DNA of 64,000 nucleotides from Chloroflexi bacterium OLB15 (GCA_001567085.1 LMZS01000119.1:1-64000); one strand, 5' to 3'; counted from the stretch's first letter, positions 8,596-17,589 are shown. Notes: generated from the letters alone by a model not told the origin. A program made the numbers and translations.

Positions 8596-8814
8596 TTAAT
8601 AAAATTCCGGCATTTCTATTGGCTCGCCCTGCGGCCTGCAAAGCCCGCACCAGATTGCGTCCGCGACAATCACCGCTTTGGGGGTATTGTTCGCGCCGAC
8701 ATAAATCGTGAGGATAAATGGTAGTTTGGATGCGTGATCCTTACAGATGAATCGCCCGCAAAAGCGGCACGAAGCATTTGCAGGGCGGTCGCATTCCCAG
8801 CAACCGGCAGACAT
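8596..8814 (-). CDS. Small zinc-binding (B-box/AN1-like) protein, 72 aa
   Basis: The first 30 residues hold a dense cysteine/histidine cluster, MSAGCWECDRPANASCRFCG then RFICKDH, i.e. C-x2-C-x7-C-x2-C-x4-C-x2-H. This is the spacing of small treble-clef or B-box-like zinc modules. A second CGLC pair occurs near the C terminus (WCGLCRPQGE). The size and motif suggest a zinc-stabilised docking protein, but no family is certain. It lies directly upstream of the small winged-helix-like gene and the cyclase gene on the same strand. Confidence 0.6.
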   Translation of the reverse strand: MSAGCWECDRPANASCRFCGRFICKDHASKLPFILTIYVGANNTPKAVIVADAIWCGLCRPQGEPIEMPEFY

Positions 8815-8911
8815 ACATCCCTTCTTTCCTTGCGAAAAATCATGACATCCATGATGTTCACATATTGTAATGAGTTTATCAGTTAGAATAGTACAAACGA
8901 ATTTCTGACGA

Positions 8912-9685
8912 TTATTCCGTTAATTCCCGCGCAATCACGCGCAAAGTGTCGCTCCACCGGTGTTCAGGATATACCGCCGAAAAAACATCAGCGCTGGCAT
9001 TCACCGCCACGTCTTCGGAAAGCGGCAGCACGCCAGCCACCCGCACACCGTATTCTTTCTCTATGTCTTCCTTTAATAAAGCCGCATCGTAGCGTGACGG
9101 CAGTTTATTGACCACAATGCGCATTCTCGGCACTTCAAGCTTGCGGGCAATATCTACCGTAACCGCCGTTCCCTGATAATCCTGTTCGTCAGGCCGCATG
9201 ATGATGCACAGCGCATCCGATATGGCAATAGACAGCAAGGTTTCCTCATTCAAGCCGGGGTGGGTGTCAATGATCAGTACATCCAGATTAAGCCGCCGAA
9301 CCAGATGATGGAAACCATCGTTCAAAAGGCCAACGTCATACCCTTGATGCAAGACCTGGGCAATTTCATTCGGCTGTATGCTTGCAGGGATCAACCACAG
9401 ATTCAGGTGATGCAGGTAGCTCCGGCGCGGATCATTGGCGGCAATTTGAGCCAGCGAGTGGGCGACATTTTCAATCGGCGTGCGCCCCAGTAGATAGTCA
9501 TTCAGCGTCGTTTTGAGTTCGCCAGCGCGAATGCCAAAAATGGCGTGTATACCCGGCGACTGAACATCGGTGTCAATAATGCCCACCCGTTTCCCGTTTT
9601 TAGCCAGTTGGTAGGCAATATTAGCGGCGATATTTGATTTCCCCGTCCCCCCGCGAAACGAGTGTATTGAGATGATCTGAGACAT
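8912..9685 (-). CDS. MinD/ParA-family P-loop ATPase
   Basis: This is a 257-residue ATPase with the deviant Walker A of the MinD/ParA class near the N terminus (SFRGGTGKSN), a switch I region GIIDTDVQSPG and Walker B LDVLIIDTHPGLNEETL. The start at 9685 (MSQIISIHSF) is preferred because AAAGG lies nine bases upstream; an in-frame ATG at 9709 has no such site. Such proteins use ATP-dependent dimerisation to position proteins or DNA on membranes or the nucleoid. No ParB or MinC/E is adjacent, so this is probably an orphan positioning ATPase (the family includes the FleN/FlhG and CpaE relatives). It is first in the minus-strand block that leads to the cyclase. Confidence 0.88.
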   Translation of the reverse strand: MSQIISIHSFRGGTGKSNIAANIAYQLAKNGKRVGIIDTDVQSPGIHAIFGIRAGELKTTLNDYLLGRTPIENVAHSLAQIAANDPRRSYLHHLNLWLIPASIQPNEIAQVLHQGYDVGLLNDGFHHLVRRLNLDVLIIDTHPGLNEETLLSIAISDALCIIMRPDEQDYQGTAVTVDIARKLEVPRMRIVVNKLPSRYDAALLKEDIEKEYGVRVAGVLPLSEDVAVNASADVFSAVYPEHRWSDTLRVIARELTE

Positions 9686-9841
9686 ACTTTCAACCTTTAC
9701 GCCAGTCATTTTCGGGCTTACCCAGGCTATTAGAAATTGTAGGTGAAGTCGTTAACGCTTCCAAATATCAAGCACTTGTTCGACCATAATCATCAATTTC
9801 TTAACGAAACAATGCTAGCGGATAACGGAAACTGATACTAA

Positions 9842-9847
9842 TATAGT
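9842..9847 (+). promoter_or_regulatory. Possible -10 element for the RND transporter gene
   Basis: TATAGT lies 39 bases upstream of the transporter ATG in the divergent intergenic region. No good -35 hexamer is seen at 16-18 bases, which would fit an activator-dependent or weak promoter. Confidence 0.3.
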
Positions 9848-9856
9848 CCGCTTGTA

Positions 9857-9872
9857 TGTGAACGTTCTCACA
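9857..9872. promoter_or_regulatory. CRP/FNR-type operator, perfect TGTGA-N6-TCACA
   Basis: TGTGAACGTTCTCACA is an exact match to the core consensus of cAMP receptor protein sites. It sits just downstream of the candidate -10 and 14 bases before the transporter ATG, where a bound regulator would block transcription. The neighbouring block encodes a nucleotide cyclase and two cyclic-nucleotide-binding proteins. No DNA-binding CRP homologue is in the window. Confidence 0.5.
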
Positions 9873-9885
9873 AAGTAGGGAGTTT

Positions 9886-12800
9886 ATGAAAGCACTCTTC
9901 ACCGGCATTACGTCCGTATCCCTGCGATTCCGCTGGATTACGCTCATTATTGCTGCCTTAGTCTCGATTGCCGGTGTGGTTGCAATCACCCAGCTTCGGC
10001 AGGAACTCATCCCGGCAGTAGAGTTTCCACAAACAATCATCCTTGCACAAGCATCCGGCATGACCAGCGATCAGGTGCTGAATCTGATCACCAAACGCCT
10101 GGAAGATGCCATCTCCCAAGTTGAAAATGTCGCGAACGTAGAAACCTCTACAACTGGCGCATTTGGTGCGGTCATCACCGCCCGCAATGACTTTGGCTTA
10201 AACCAGAGCCGCATTCAGAGCGATATTGTGGAGGCGATCAACAGCGTTTGGCTGCCGCATCGCCGCATCGCCCCCCCTGAAGGTACAGACCCACAGGCAT
10301 TCGCGCAGCAGTTACTCGGCGAACTCCCCGCCGATGTTCTGATCTACATTGCCGAAAGCGATCCGAACTTCTTATTCCAGTTAAGCCCTGAAGTTTGGTC
10401 TGCTCTTTCCGAAGACACTGTCTCCAGCGTGCTCGGCTATCTGGCCAGCACCCAGCAGGACAGCACTGCAAGCAACGCGCTGCAACATCTGGTTGAGCAG
10501 GAGATTGTACCTGCGCTGGAAAATCTGCCGCAGGTTGCCAATGTGCAAATCAGCGGCGGGCAGGCACTTCCCGGCGAAGAAGGCGCGCAGACCGCCCCGC
10601 CCGTAAATGCCAGCGATACGGAAAGCCTGCTCACCCAGCTTTCTTCAGAAGCGTGGGCTGCTGCTGCCGCCCGTATCGGATTCAGCGGCGCGTTAAACGC
10701 TCAGGCTGTTGAGGCGCTGAGCGCTGAGGTAGAAATTCCTGAAACCGCCCCCGCGCTGCCGGAAAGCTGGCAGATGGATCGTTTTTACGATGCTTCTGAT
10801 CTTCTGGAAATGCGCACGCTCACCCGCACAGTCGGCGCAACCATCAATCAATTCCTTGAAACCGGAACAATTGTTGGCGCGCTCGGTCAGACGAATGACC
10901 TGACGCCAGACGATATCACCCAGATGCTGGCGATTGACCCAACGATGGCGGACTATTTCGACGCCGCCCAGCTTGCCGCCATGTCGCCAGAAGCATTTGC
11001 CGCGCTGCCCGAAGATTTCGTCGCCGGATTGGACGGCTTCACTCGTGACGCGCTGGCCGCTCGTTCCCTTGCTGAAGCGATTACGGGCGAATCAGTGCCG
11101 CTGCCGCCGGTTGACCTTCCCTCTCCATGGCGCCTTTCGCCGCCGCAGTTGATCACCTTTAGCTTTGACGATCTGCCGCTGGCAACCCTCAGCATTTCCG
11201 GTTCAGCAGGCGCTGAAACGGGCGCTGAGCCTGTCGAAACGCCAGTAGACGAAACGGCTGCTGAACCAACTGAAACGCCAGCGGTAGAAAACACCACAAC
11301 GGATGATATTCCCGAAGGCCCGGCGCTGCCGCTGCCATTCTCGCTGATGGGCGGTCTTATCGGCATTGAAATGAATACCGCCGATGACCTGATCAATATT
11401 CAACTGCCGGAAGAATGGGCAGCGCAGCTTGGCGGCAGCCAGTTAAACGCCGCTCAGTTGCTAAGCTTCATGCTGCTGCTGGGCAACCCGGATCAGTTAC
11501 CTGAAGGGTTGGAAATCCCCGCCATTCCGATTGATCCGACTGCACTGATCGGCGGGCTAAGCGCTGATGTGATCGCCTTCCTTGCAGAATACGATCCTAC
11601 CTTCTTGCCTAATCTGAGCGCAGACGTTTTTGAATCCTTCAACGATGATGTGCTTTCACTGCCGCAAATTGCCCCACCGCTGGATACTGTATGGGATACG
11701 CTGGCGGAACAGCCTCAATTTGCTGAACACCCTCTGAATACTGCGCAGGATATTCTGGCACTGGGTGACGGCGCGGCCAGCAGCGTATTAAACGCGATCA
11801 ATGCTGGCGTTCCCGGCCAGTTCGCTGGCTATGAAGTGCGCCTGTTCGACAGCCTGCCTCCGGCAACGCTGCGCTATTTCTCGCTGCAAGAACCGGGCTT
11901 CTATGAAGCGCTCGATCCAGCGGTGTTGCTAAAGCTCTCGCCAACCACGCTGGCCGCCATCCCTGAAGCTGTGCTGGCGGAACTGCCGGAAGATACGCAA
12001 GCGTCTATCACCGCAATTGCTGCTGGTGAAGAGCCGTCCGCTGCCGCGCAGCTTGCGGAACTGTACACAACCGATGCGCCGCCTGCCGATCCGAATGCCC
12101 CAGCGCTGAACAGCGATTGGGATTTCATCGGCGATTTCATGGGCATTGAGTTGGATACTGCCGATGACTTCTTCCGCTTCTTACCTGACCCGCAAGCCTT
12201 CCTGAACAGCCTGTTCGACAGCGCGCAGGGGGTTGCCTTCGCGCCCAATCTATTTGGCAATCTTCCACCGGAAGCCGCCGCTTATATGAGCGAGCGTGAT
12301 CCGGCGCTCTTTGACGGGTTACGCTCCGAAGCCATTCAACTGCTGCCTGACAATGTGTTGGCGGTGCTGCCAGCCTCAGTGCAGGAACGCGCCGCTTCCG
12401 GCGGCGAAGCCTTTACGCCCACCGACGCCATCACCCGAACCAACGGCGCATCCAGCTTACTGCTGACGATCTACAAAAGTGGCGACGCCAACACCGTAGA
12501 AGCCTTCCATGCCGCCAATGACCTGATTCGCAGCATCACCGCTTCCAACCCGAATATTGAAGTCAGCGTTGCTTTTGAGCAGGCCAGCTTCATCGAAGAA
12601 TCGATCAGCGGCGTTGCCCGTGAAGGCGGACTCGGCGCGATCTTCGCGGTGGTTGTTATCCTGATCTTCCTGAGCAGCGGCAAGTGGGCAAGCACGCCGC
12701 GCCGTATCACTGGCGCAATCATGATCGGCCTGTTTCTGCTGCTGCTGGTAGGCGCTGTTGCCATCAATGCCGGCGCGGCCGGTGGCGATTTCAGCCTCGC

Positions 12801-14793
12801 GTGGGATCAAACAGACGTGCTGGTACGCGGCATTCTAATTCTTGGCGTTCTGGCGGGCATGCTCGTCATGCTGTGGCCGGGCTCGCTGCCACGTCCTGCA
12901 TGGCGCAGCACCCTTGTCACCGGCGTCAGCATCCCCTTGTCCGTCCTCATGGCGATGGCCTTGATGCGCTGGCTGCCACCGGCAGTACATGAAATACTTG
13001 AACCTGTTGCTGAAGGCTCAGGCATTTTCACCTTCCTGCTGCGCCTATTCCCCGAAAGCCTAACGCTGAATATCATGACCCTTTCGGGTCTGACTGTGGC
13101 TATCGGGCGTGTAGTAGACGACTCTATTGTGGTGCTGGAAAACATGTTCCGGCATTTGCAGGAAGGAGGCGATAGGAAAACAGCCATTCTTGAAGGCGTC
13201 CGTGACGTATCTGTAGCTATTTTCGCCGCGACGGTGATTACGGTGGTCGTGTTTCTGCCGCTGGGCTTGACCGGTGGCATCATCGGCGAGTTCTTCCTGC
13301 CGTTCGGTCTGGCAGTCACTTACGCGCTGCTTGCCTCATTCATAGTCGCAATCACAGTCATTCCAGTGCTGGCGTATATGCTTTTGAGCACCAGCGAAAT
13401 GCAGGATGAACACGAAGTTGGCAAGCTGGAACGCGCTTATCTGCCTGTTCTCGGCTGGTCGTTGTCAAAGCGTTCACGCCGCGCAACCGTGCTGGCCATC
13501 GCCTTCCTGTCATTGGTGATTGGCGGCGCGTTATTTGCCACTCGCCCACAGGCATTCCTCCCCTCATTTGGAGAACCGCAGATCAGCATCACTGTAAATT
13601 TGCCTCCGGGTACGAAAATCCTTGAAACCAATGAACTGGTCACACAGTTTGAGGGGCGACTGCACAGCGATATCTCTGAGGGCTTAATTTCGAGCATTCA
13701 AACGACAGTTGGGGGCAGCGGCGCTAGTCTTGAGTCGCTGGTGCTAGGCGATACTGGCGTCACCGAAAACGCGGCGTCGATCATGCTCGGCGTTGAAGAC
13801 GCTGGCCGCCTTGACGAACTGGCCGGGCTGGTGCGTAACATCGCTGTAGAGACTTTTGGCGATGGAAACGTGACCGTTTCAGCGGCGTCGCTCACTGAAC
13901 AGGGCTTTGGCGGGTTTGCGCTCCAGCTTTCCGGCCCACAGGCAGAACTTGAGGCGATTAACGCCCGCGTCATTGAAACCTTGAATCAGGTAGATGGCCT
14001 TGCCAATGTCTCCAGCAATCTTGCTGATCTGACAGGTGGCGGATCAGATGCGCCGCCAACCTATATTCGTATTGATGGTCAGCCTTCTGTGCGCTATACC
14101 GGTGAGTTGGAAACGCAGGATACTCTTGGCGTTACCGCCGCCGCCAAAGCCGCTGTCGCCGCCATGACCGATATGCCCGCAGGCATCACCGTCAGCGAAG
14201 GCTTTGAGTCGCAGCTTCAAACCGAAGGCTTCGCCAACCTGTTCGTTGCGATGGGCATTGCCATCGCCATTGTCATCGTGCTGCTGATCATCACCTTCCG
14301 ATCCTTCGTACACTGGTTGGATATCATCCTCAGCGTGATTGTTGCGCCGGTAGGTGCGGCAGTTGCCCTCACACTCACCAACCGTGTGCTTGGTATTTCA
14401 GCGCTGATCGGCATGCTGATGTTGATCGGCATCGTAGTAACTAACGCTGTGGTGTTGATTGACCGCGTACAAAGCAACATCCGCGAACGCCACATGAACG
14501 TTCACGACTCGCTGATGGAAGCGGGGCAGCGCCGCCTGCGCCCGATTTTAATGACGGCGATTGCTACGATCATGGCGCTTATCCCGCTGGCAATTGGCCT
14601 TTCGCACGGCGCAATCATCGCTTCCGAATTGGGCACAGTGGTGATCGGCGGGTTGTTTAGCTCAACTATCCTGACGTTGATCGTCGTGCCGGTGGCCTTC
14701 AGCCTGCTGGAGCCGCTCAACCGCAAAATTAACGGGCTGTTCGGCGGCAGCAAGAAGCAAAGTGCGCCGCCTGCCGAATCGGCGAAATCATAA
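9886..14793 (+). CDS. Giant RND-family efflux transporter permease with expanded periplasmic region
   Basis: The N terminus (SVSLRFRWITLIIAALVSIA, then a PN1-like porter segment) and the C-terminal two fifths are typical of AcrB/HAE-type permeases. TM4 keeps the paired aspartates of the proton relay (AIGRVVDDSIVVLENM), followed by six-helix blocks at about residues 920-1165 and 1440-1615. At 1635 residues it is some 600 longer than AcrB. The extra length is an insert at about residues 130-850, rich in Ala, Pro and acidic residues and containing degenerate repeats (listed separately). An AGTAGGGAG site precedes the ATG. No membrane-fusion or outer-membrane partner is adjacent. Substrate is unknown; drug or lipid export is the family-based guess. 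Confidence 0.9.
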   Translation: MKALFTGITSVSLRFRWITLIIAALVSIAGVVAITQLRQELIPAVEFPQTIILAQASGMTSDQVLNLITKRLEDAISQVENVANVETSTTGAFGAVITARNDFGLNQSRIQSDIVEAINSVWLPHRRIAPPEGTDPQAFAQQLLGELPADVLIYIAESDPNFLFQLSPEVWSALSEDTVSSVLGYLASTQQDSTASNALQHLVEQEIVPALENLPQVANVQISGGQALPGEEGAQTAPPVNASDTESLLTQLSSEAWAAAAARIGFSGALNAQAVEALSAEVEIPETAPALPESWQMDRFYDASDLLEMRTLTRTVGATINQFLETGTIVGALGQTNDLTPDDITQMLAIDPTMADYFDAAQLAAMSPEAFAALPEDFVAGLDGFTRDALAARSLAEAITGESVPLPPVDLPSPWRLSPPQLITFSFDDLPLATLSISGSAGAETGAEPVETPVDETAAEPTETPAVENTTTDDIPEGPALPLPFSLMGGLIGIEMNTADDLINIQLPEEWAAQLGGSQLNAAQLLSFMLLLGNPDQLPEGLEIPAIPIDPTALIGGLSADVIAFLAEYDPTFLPNLSADVFESFNDDVLSLPQIAPPLDTVWDTLAEQPQFAEHPLNTAQDILALGDGAASSVLNAINAGVPGQFAGYEVRLFDSLPPATLRYFSLQEPGFYEALDPAVLLKLSPTTLAAIPEAVLAELPEDTQASITAIAAGEEPSAAAQLAELYTTDAPPADPNAPALNSDWDFIGDFMGIELDTADDFFRFLPDPQAFLNSLFDSAQGVAFAPNLFGNLPPEAAAYMSERDPALFDGLRSEAIQLLPDNVLAVLPASVQERAASGGEAFTPTDAITRTNGASSLLLTIYKSGDANTVEAFHAANDLIRSITASNPNIEVSVAFEQASFIEESISGVAREGGLGAIFAVVVILIFLSSGKWASTPRRITGAIMIGLFLLLLVGAVAINAGAAGGDFSLAWDQTDVLVRGILILGVLAGMLVMLWPGSLPRPAWRSTLVTGVSIPLSVLMAMALMRWLPPAVHEILEPVAEGSGIFTFLLRLFPESLTLNIMTLSGLTVAIGRVVDDSIVVLENMFRHLQEGGDRKTAILEGVRDVSVAIFAATVITVVVFLPLGLTGGIIGEFFLPFGLAVTYALLASFIVAITVIPVLAYMLLSTSEMQDEHEVGKLERAYLPVLGWSLSKRSRRATVLAIAFLSLVIGGALFATRPQAFLPSFGEPQISITVNLPPGTKILETNELVTQFEGRLHSDISEGLISSIQTTVGGSGASLESLVLGDTGVTENAASIMLGVEDAGRLDELAGLVRNIAVETFGDGNVTVSAASLTEQGFGGFALQLSGPQAELEAINARVIETLNQVDGLANVSSNLADLTGGGSDAPPTYIRIDGQPSVRYTGELETQDTLGVTAAAKAAVAAMTDMPAGITVSEGFESQLQTEGFANLFVAMGIAIAIVIVLLIITFRSFVHWLDIILSVIVAPVGAAVALTLTNRVLGISALIGMLMLIGIVVTNAVVLIDRVQSNIRERHMNVHDSLMEAGQRRLRPILMTAIATIMALIPLAIGLSHGAIIASELGTVVIGGLFSSTILTLIVVPVAFSLLEPLNRKINGLFGGSKKQSAPPAESAKS
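10323..12390 (+). repeat. Degenerate ~40-residue repeats inside the RND porter insert
   Basis: At least five units of similar pattern are spread through the insert: near residues 147-190 (LPADVLIYIAESDPNFLF), 349-395, 559-598 (LSADVIAFLAEYDPTFLP), 656-715 (LPPATLRYFSLQEPGFYE) and 792-835 (LPPEAAAYMSERDPALFD). The pattern is L-P-x2-(A/V)-x2-(Y/F)-x4-(D/E)-P-x-(F/L), then LxxL and LPxxVLxxLP. A second motif, GIE(M/L)(N/D)TADD, occurs twice. The repeats are protein-level only. Confidence 0.65.
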
Positions 14794-14850
14794 CAGTGAC
14801 CGGCAATCCCTTCTTCCATTCAGGGGGGATTGCCGAAATATCTGCAAATA

Positions 14851-14880
14851 AAAAGACGAACTTGCCGTTCGTCTTTTTTG
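14851..14880. terminator. Bidirectional intrinsic terminator
   Basis: AAAAGACGAAC and GTTCGTCTTTT form an 11-bp stem around TTGCC, followed by a T run on the plus strand and a T-rich tract on the minus strand. It separates the convergent RND and acyltransferase genes. Confidence 0.85.
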
Positions 14881-14911
14881 TTTAGCGTCTGGTTTGCAGC
14901 TTGATTCGGCG

Positions 14912-16123
14912 CTAGCCAACCGCCTCGAATGTTTGCGATTGGTGAACAATATCCAGCCGTTCGCCAACCACTTCGAAGGCATGCAGCGCGCGATCCAGAT
15001 GTTCTTTGGTGTGCGACGCCATATAGCTGGTGCGCAGCAGGCTGTGCCCTGTAGGTACGCCGGGCGGCACCACCGGATTGGTGTATACCCCCTCACTGAT
15101 CAGCGCGTGCCATGCCATCACAGTGCGGAAATCATCCCCGATAATCACTGGAATGATCGGCGTGTTGCTGGAGCCAACGTTATAACCGAGCCGCTTCAAC
15201 CCCGCGCGCATATAATCGGCGTTTTCCCACACGCGCTGCACAATTTCCGGCTCGCTTTCCATAATGTCCAGCGCCGCCAGCGCCGCCGCCGCCTGAGGTG
15301 CAGGCAGCGCCGCAGAGAAGATCAGTGAACGCGCATGATGCTGAATGTAATGGATCGTGTCGTGATCGCCAGCGATGAAACCGCCAATGGAAGCGAAGCT
15401 TTTGCTAAACGTGCCCATAATCAGGTCAACCTGATCGGTCAGCCCGAAATGATAAGCCGTTCCATGCCCCGCGCCGGTCACGCCAATGCCGTGCGCGTCG
15501 TCAACCATGATGCGCGCGCCATGACGGCGGCAAATTTCCACAATTTCTGGCAGCGGCGCGATATCGCCGCCCATGCTGTATACCCCATCCACCACCACCA
15601 GCTTGCCCGCCGCTTCCGGCAGTTCAGAAAGCAGCTTATCAAGGCTGGAAATATCGCTGTGGCGGAAACGCTTCATCTCGCCACGAGACATGATGCAACC
15701 ATCAACGATGCTGGCATGATCATCCTTGTCAATGATCACGTAATCGCCCTTACCCACCAGCGCCGAAATCGTGCCAACATTGGTTTGATACCCGGTGGAA
15801 AATACGAGCGCGGCTTCTTTGCCAACAAATTTCGCCAGCCGCCTGTCCAATTCAAGGTGAAGTTCCAGCGTGCCGTTCAGAAAACGGGAGCCGGTCACAC
15901 TGGTGCCATAGCGGTTTACAGCATCAATTGCCGCCTGGCGAACGCGCTGATCAGTGGTCAGGCCGAGGTAATTATTCGACCCGATCATCACCACTTCCTT
16001 GCCTTCAAAATTGGCGATTGCACCTTCAGTATCGCTTAGCGCGCGGAAGTAAGGGTAAATGCCAGCTTTTATCGCATCTTTTGCGCGATCATAGCTTCTT
16101 ACCTTATCGAATAGATCACCCAC
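14912..16123 (-). CDS. PLP-dependent alpha-oxoamine synthase, serine palmitoyltransferase-like
   Basis: This 403-residue protein belongs to the family of glycine C-acetyltransferase, 8-amino-7-oxononanoate synthase and serine palmitoyltransferase. The PLP lysine lies in MGTFSKSFASIGGF, with upstream VDDAHGIGVTG and SNNYLGL motifs. The C-terminal EGVYTNPVVPPGVPTGHSLL followed by RTSYMASHT resembles Bacteroides-type serine palmitoyltransferases more than Kbl or BioF. These enzymes condense serine (or another amino acid) with an acyl-CoA and release CO2 and CoA. Here that would give a sphingoid base or related long-chain amine. No ketoreductase or other sphingolipid gene is adjacent, so the substrate assignment stays tentative. 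Confidence 0.75.
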   Translation of the reverse strand: MGDLFDKVRSYDRAKDAIKAGIYPYFRALSDTEGAIANFEGKEVVMIGSNNYLGLTTDQRVRQAAIDAVNRYGTSVTGSRFLNGTLELHLELDRRLAKFVGKEAALVFSTGYQTNVGTISALVGKGDYVIIDKDDHASIVDGCIMSRGEMKRFRHSDISSLDKLLSELPEAAGKLVVVDGVYSMGGDIAPLPEIVEICRRHGARIMVDDAHGIGVTGAGHGTAYHFGLTDQVDLIMGTFSKSFASIGGFIAGDHDTIHYIQHHARSLIFSAALPAPQAAAALAALDIMESEPEIVQRVWENADYMRAGLKRLGYNVGSSNTPIIPVIIGDDFRTVMAWHALISEGVYTNPVVPPGVPTGHSLLRTSYMASHTKEHLDRALHAFEVVGERLDIVHQSQTFEAVG

Positions 16124-16269
16124 CGGCTATTTTCCCTTCTGCTTCATATTTGGGGGCAAGGCAAAATAAATCACCTTGCCAGACAAAGGTATAACACCAA
16201 ACTGCTTCGTTCGATATGTTCAAGATTTATTAAATTTTAGCGCCGAATGCGAAATATACAATCCACTCT

Positions 16270-16285
16270 TGTGAAGGCATTCACA
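16270..16285. promoter_or_regulatory. CRP/FNR-type operator, perfect TGTGA-N6-TCACA
   Basis: TGTGAAGGCATTCACA matches the CRP core consensus exactly. It lies in the divergent intergenic region, about 147 bases from the acyltransferase start and 80 bases upstream of the -35 for the small membrane protein, a plausible activator or dual-control position. Confidence 0.5.
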
Positions 16286-16364
16286 TAGACCTGCGCCTTA
16301 CCACACAGATTGTATACGTTGAAAGAGGCCTGTTTGTTGCTGGCGGCTTTCCCCGGATTCCAAT

Positions 16365-16394
16365 TTGCAACACACGCATAGAATCAGGTACAAT
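16365..16394 (+). promoter_or_regulatory. Candidate sigma-70 promoter for the 78-aa membrane protein
   Basis: TTGCAA and TACAAT are separated by 18 bases, placing a start site about 37 bases upstream of the ATG at 16438. Confidence 0.45.
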
Positions 16395-16437
16395 CGTGGT
16401 CAGATTGTGAAATACGATACTTTTGATTGGAGTACAA

Positions 16438-16674
16438 ATGTCGGCGCTAACAATTCGTCGCATCATTGTGTTGGTTATCGGGCTTGGCGCTGGCGCGCTG
16501 ACCGCTGCAATCATGGTCACGGTTATTCTGCCCTGGCTTGGCCCGAACGCTGGAATCCCGATTTCGATTGCAAAGTATGGCTACCAGTATTTCCTGTGGA
16601 CGGCGCTGCCTTTGGGGCTGTTCTTCGTCATCTGGCTGGATTACTTCCTCAAGACGAAAATTCTGCCAGACTAA
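16438..16674 (+). CDS. Small two-helix membrane protein, 78 aa
   Basis: The ATG at 16438 follows TGGAG at the right distance, with a promoter and a strong terminator on either side, so this looks like a real monocistronic gene. The product has hydrophobic helices at about residues 8-33 and 46-68 with a short loop (LGPNAGIPISIAKYGYQYF) and ends in a basic tail (DYFLKTKILPD). The family is not recognised. Its position suggests regulation through the CRP-type site upstream. Confidence 0.7.
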   Translation: MSALTIRRIIVLVIGLGAGALTAAIMVTVILPWLGPNAGIPISIAKYGYQYFLWTALPLGLFFVIWLDYFLKTKILPD

Positions 16675-16694
16675 ACTTGTCGCTGATTTCACTG

Positions 16695-16726
16695 AACAGG
16701 GCGTTTATCACGCCCTGTTTTGTTTT
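16695..16726 (+). terminator. Intrinsic terminator
   Basis: AACAGGGCG and CGCCCTGTT form a 9-bp stem around TTTATCA, followed by TTGTTTT. It ends the small membrane protein transcript and abuts the stop codon of the convergent deacetylase gene. Confidence 0.8.
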
Positions 16727-17571
16727 CAGGAATCGGTCAGCAAAAGCGCCGCCAACGCATCTACTGAAGTGTCGTTGCTGATGCGTACACGTGGCATCTC
16801 TAACGTTCCATCCGTAGTATGCAACGCGCCAAACTGCGTGGTAACGGCCCCCCATAACGGCATCGTGCGGGCAATCTCAATCGTGTAATCGTCGTAAAAC
16901 CCCATTGGATATGCCAGAAAATGCGGGGTGCGCCCGGTATAAGCCAGCAAGCTCTCTTGTGCGCCCAAAAGCTGATAGACCAGCGTGTCATAATCCTGAT
17001 TACGCAGATCAATATGATCGCGCGTGTGATTTTCCATGCTCATCCCGCCTTCAGACATCTCAGCAATCTGCGGCCACGACATATAGCCGGACGCAGAATT
17101 ATCGGGAGCACTTGTGATCACAAAGACTGTGCCTGTAAAGCCAAATTCGCGCAGGATCGGGTACACCGTTTCATAGTGATCAATGTAGCCATCATCAAAC
17201 GTCAGCACCACTGGCTTAGCCGGAAGCTGCGCGCCGGTTCGCAGGGCGTTAATCAGTTGATACAGCGAAATCGTGGTATATCCACCGTCAAACAAATACT
17301 GCATGTGAGCGCGAAACATATCAGGGGTCACACTCAGCGTAATGCGCGTGTCATCCGCTGTCTCAGGCAGCGCGCTTACGTAGTGATACATCAATATTGG
17401 AACCCGAATACGGCGGTAAGTGCCGTCCCATTCGGGCAGCGTATCCATCCATGCCCCTACTTCATCAAGCACTGCTGGATCAATTGGGGCAATATCCTGC
17501 CCCGCCGCGCCTGCTGCCGCGCAGCAAATCATCAACAACAGCCCTAAAATAAAAACCCGTCGCCAGATCAT
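16726..17571 (-). CDS. Secreted polysaccharide deacetylase (NodB domain, carbohydrate esterase family 4)
   Basis: An N-terminal signal peptide (MIWRRVFILGLLLMICCAAA) is followed by PILMYHYV and the catalytic motif VVLTFDDGYIDHY, in which Asp-Asp supply the base and a metal ligand. A second motif (MSMENHTRDH) holds the metal histidines with the usual H-S/T-x3-H spacing (HTRDH). The fold continues with FLAYPMGFYDDY. Such enzymes remove acetyl groups from cell-wall or exopolysaccharide glucosamine. The start at 17571 is chosen because AGGGAG lies nine bases upstream; another ATG six codons earlier lacks a site. Upstream DNA carries tandem TTGAGAG repeats shared with the divergent mevalonate operon. 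Confidence 0.9.
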   Translation of the reverse strand: MIWRRVFILGLLLMICCAAAGAAGQDIAPIDPAVLDEVGAWMDTLPEWDGTYRRIRVPILMYHYVSALPETADDTRITLSVTPDMFRAHMQYLFDGGYTTISLYQLINALRTGAQLPAKPVVLTFDDGYIDHYETVYPILREFGFTGTVFVITSAPDNSASGYMSWPQIAEMSEGGMSMENHTRDHIDLRNQDYDTLVYQLLGAQESLLAYTGRTPHFLAYPMGFYDDYTIEIARTMPLWGAVTTQFGALHTTDGTLEMPRVRISNDTSVDALAALLLTDS

Positions 17572-17589
17572 CCTGTTCTCCCTGCCCAT

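Larger units (their letters stand above)
16124..16437. other. Intergenic region between divergent genes
   Basis: It contains a CRP-type palindrome at 16270 and a candidate promoter at 16365-16394 for the small membrane protein. I see no further gene. Confidence 0.5.
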
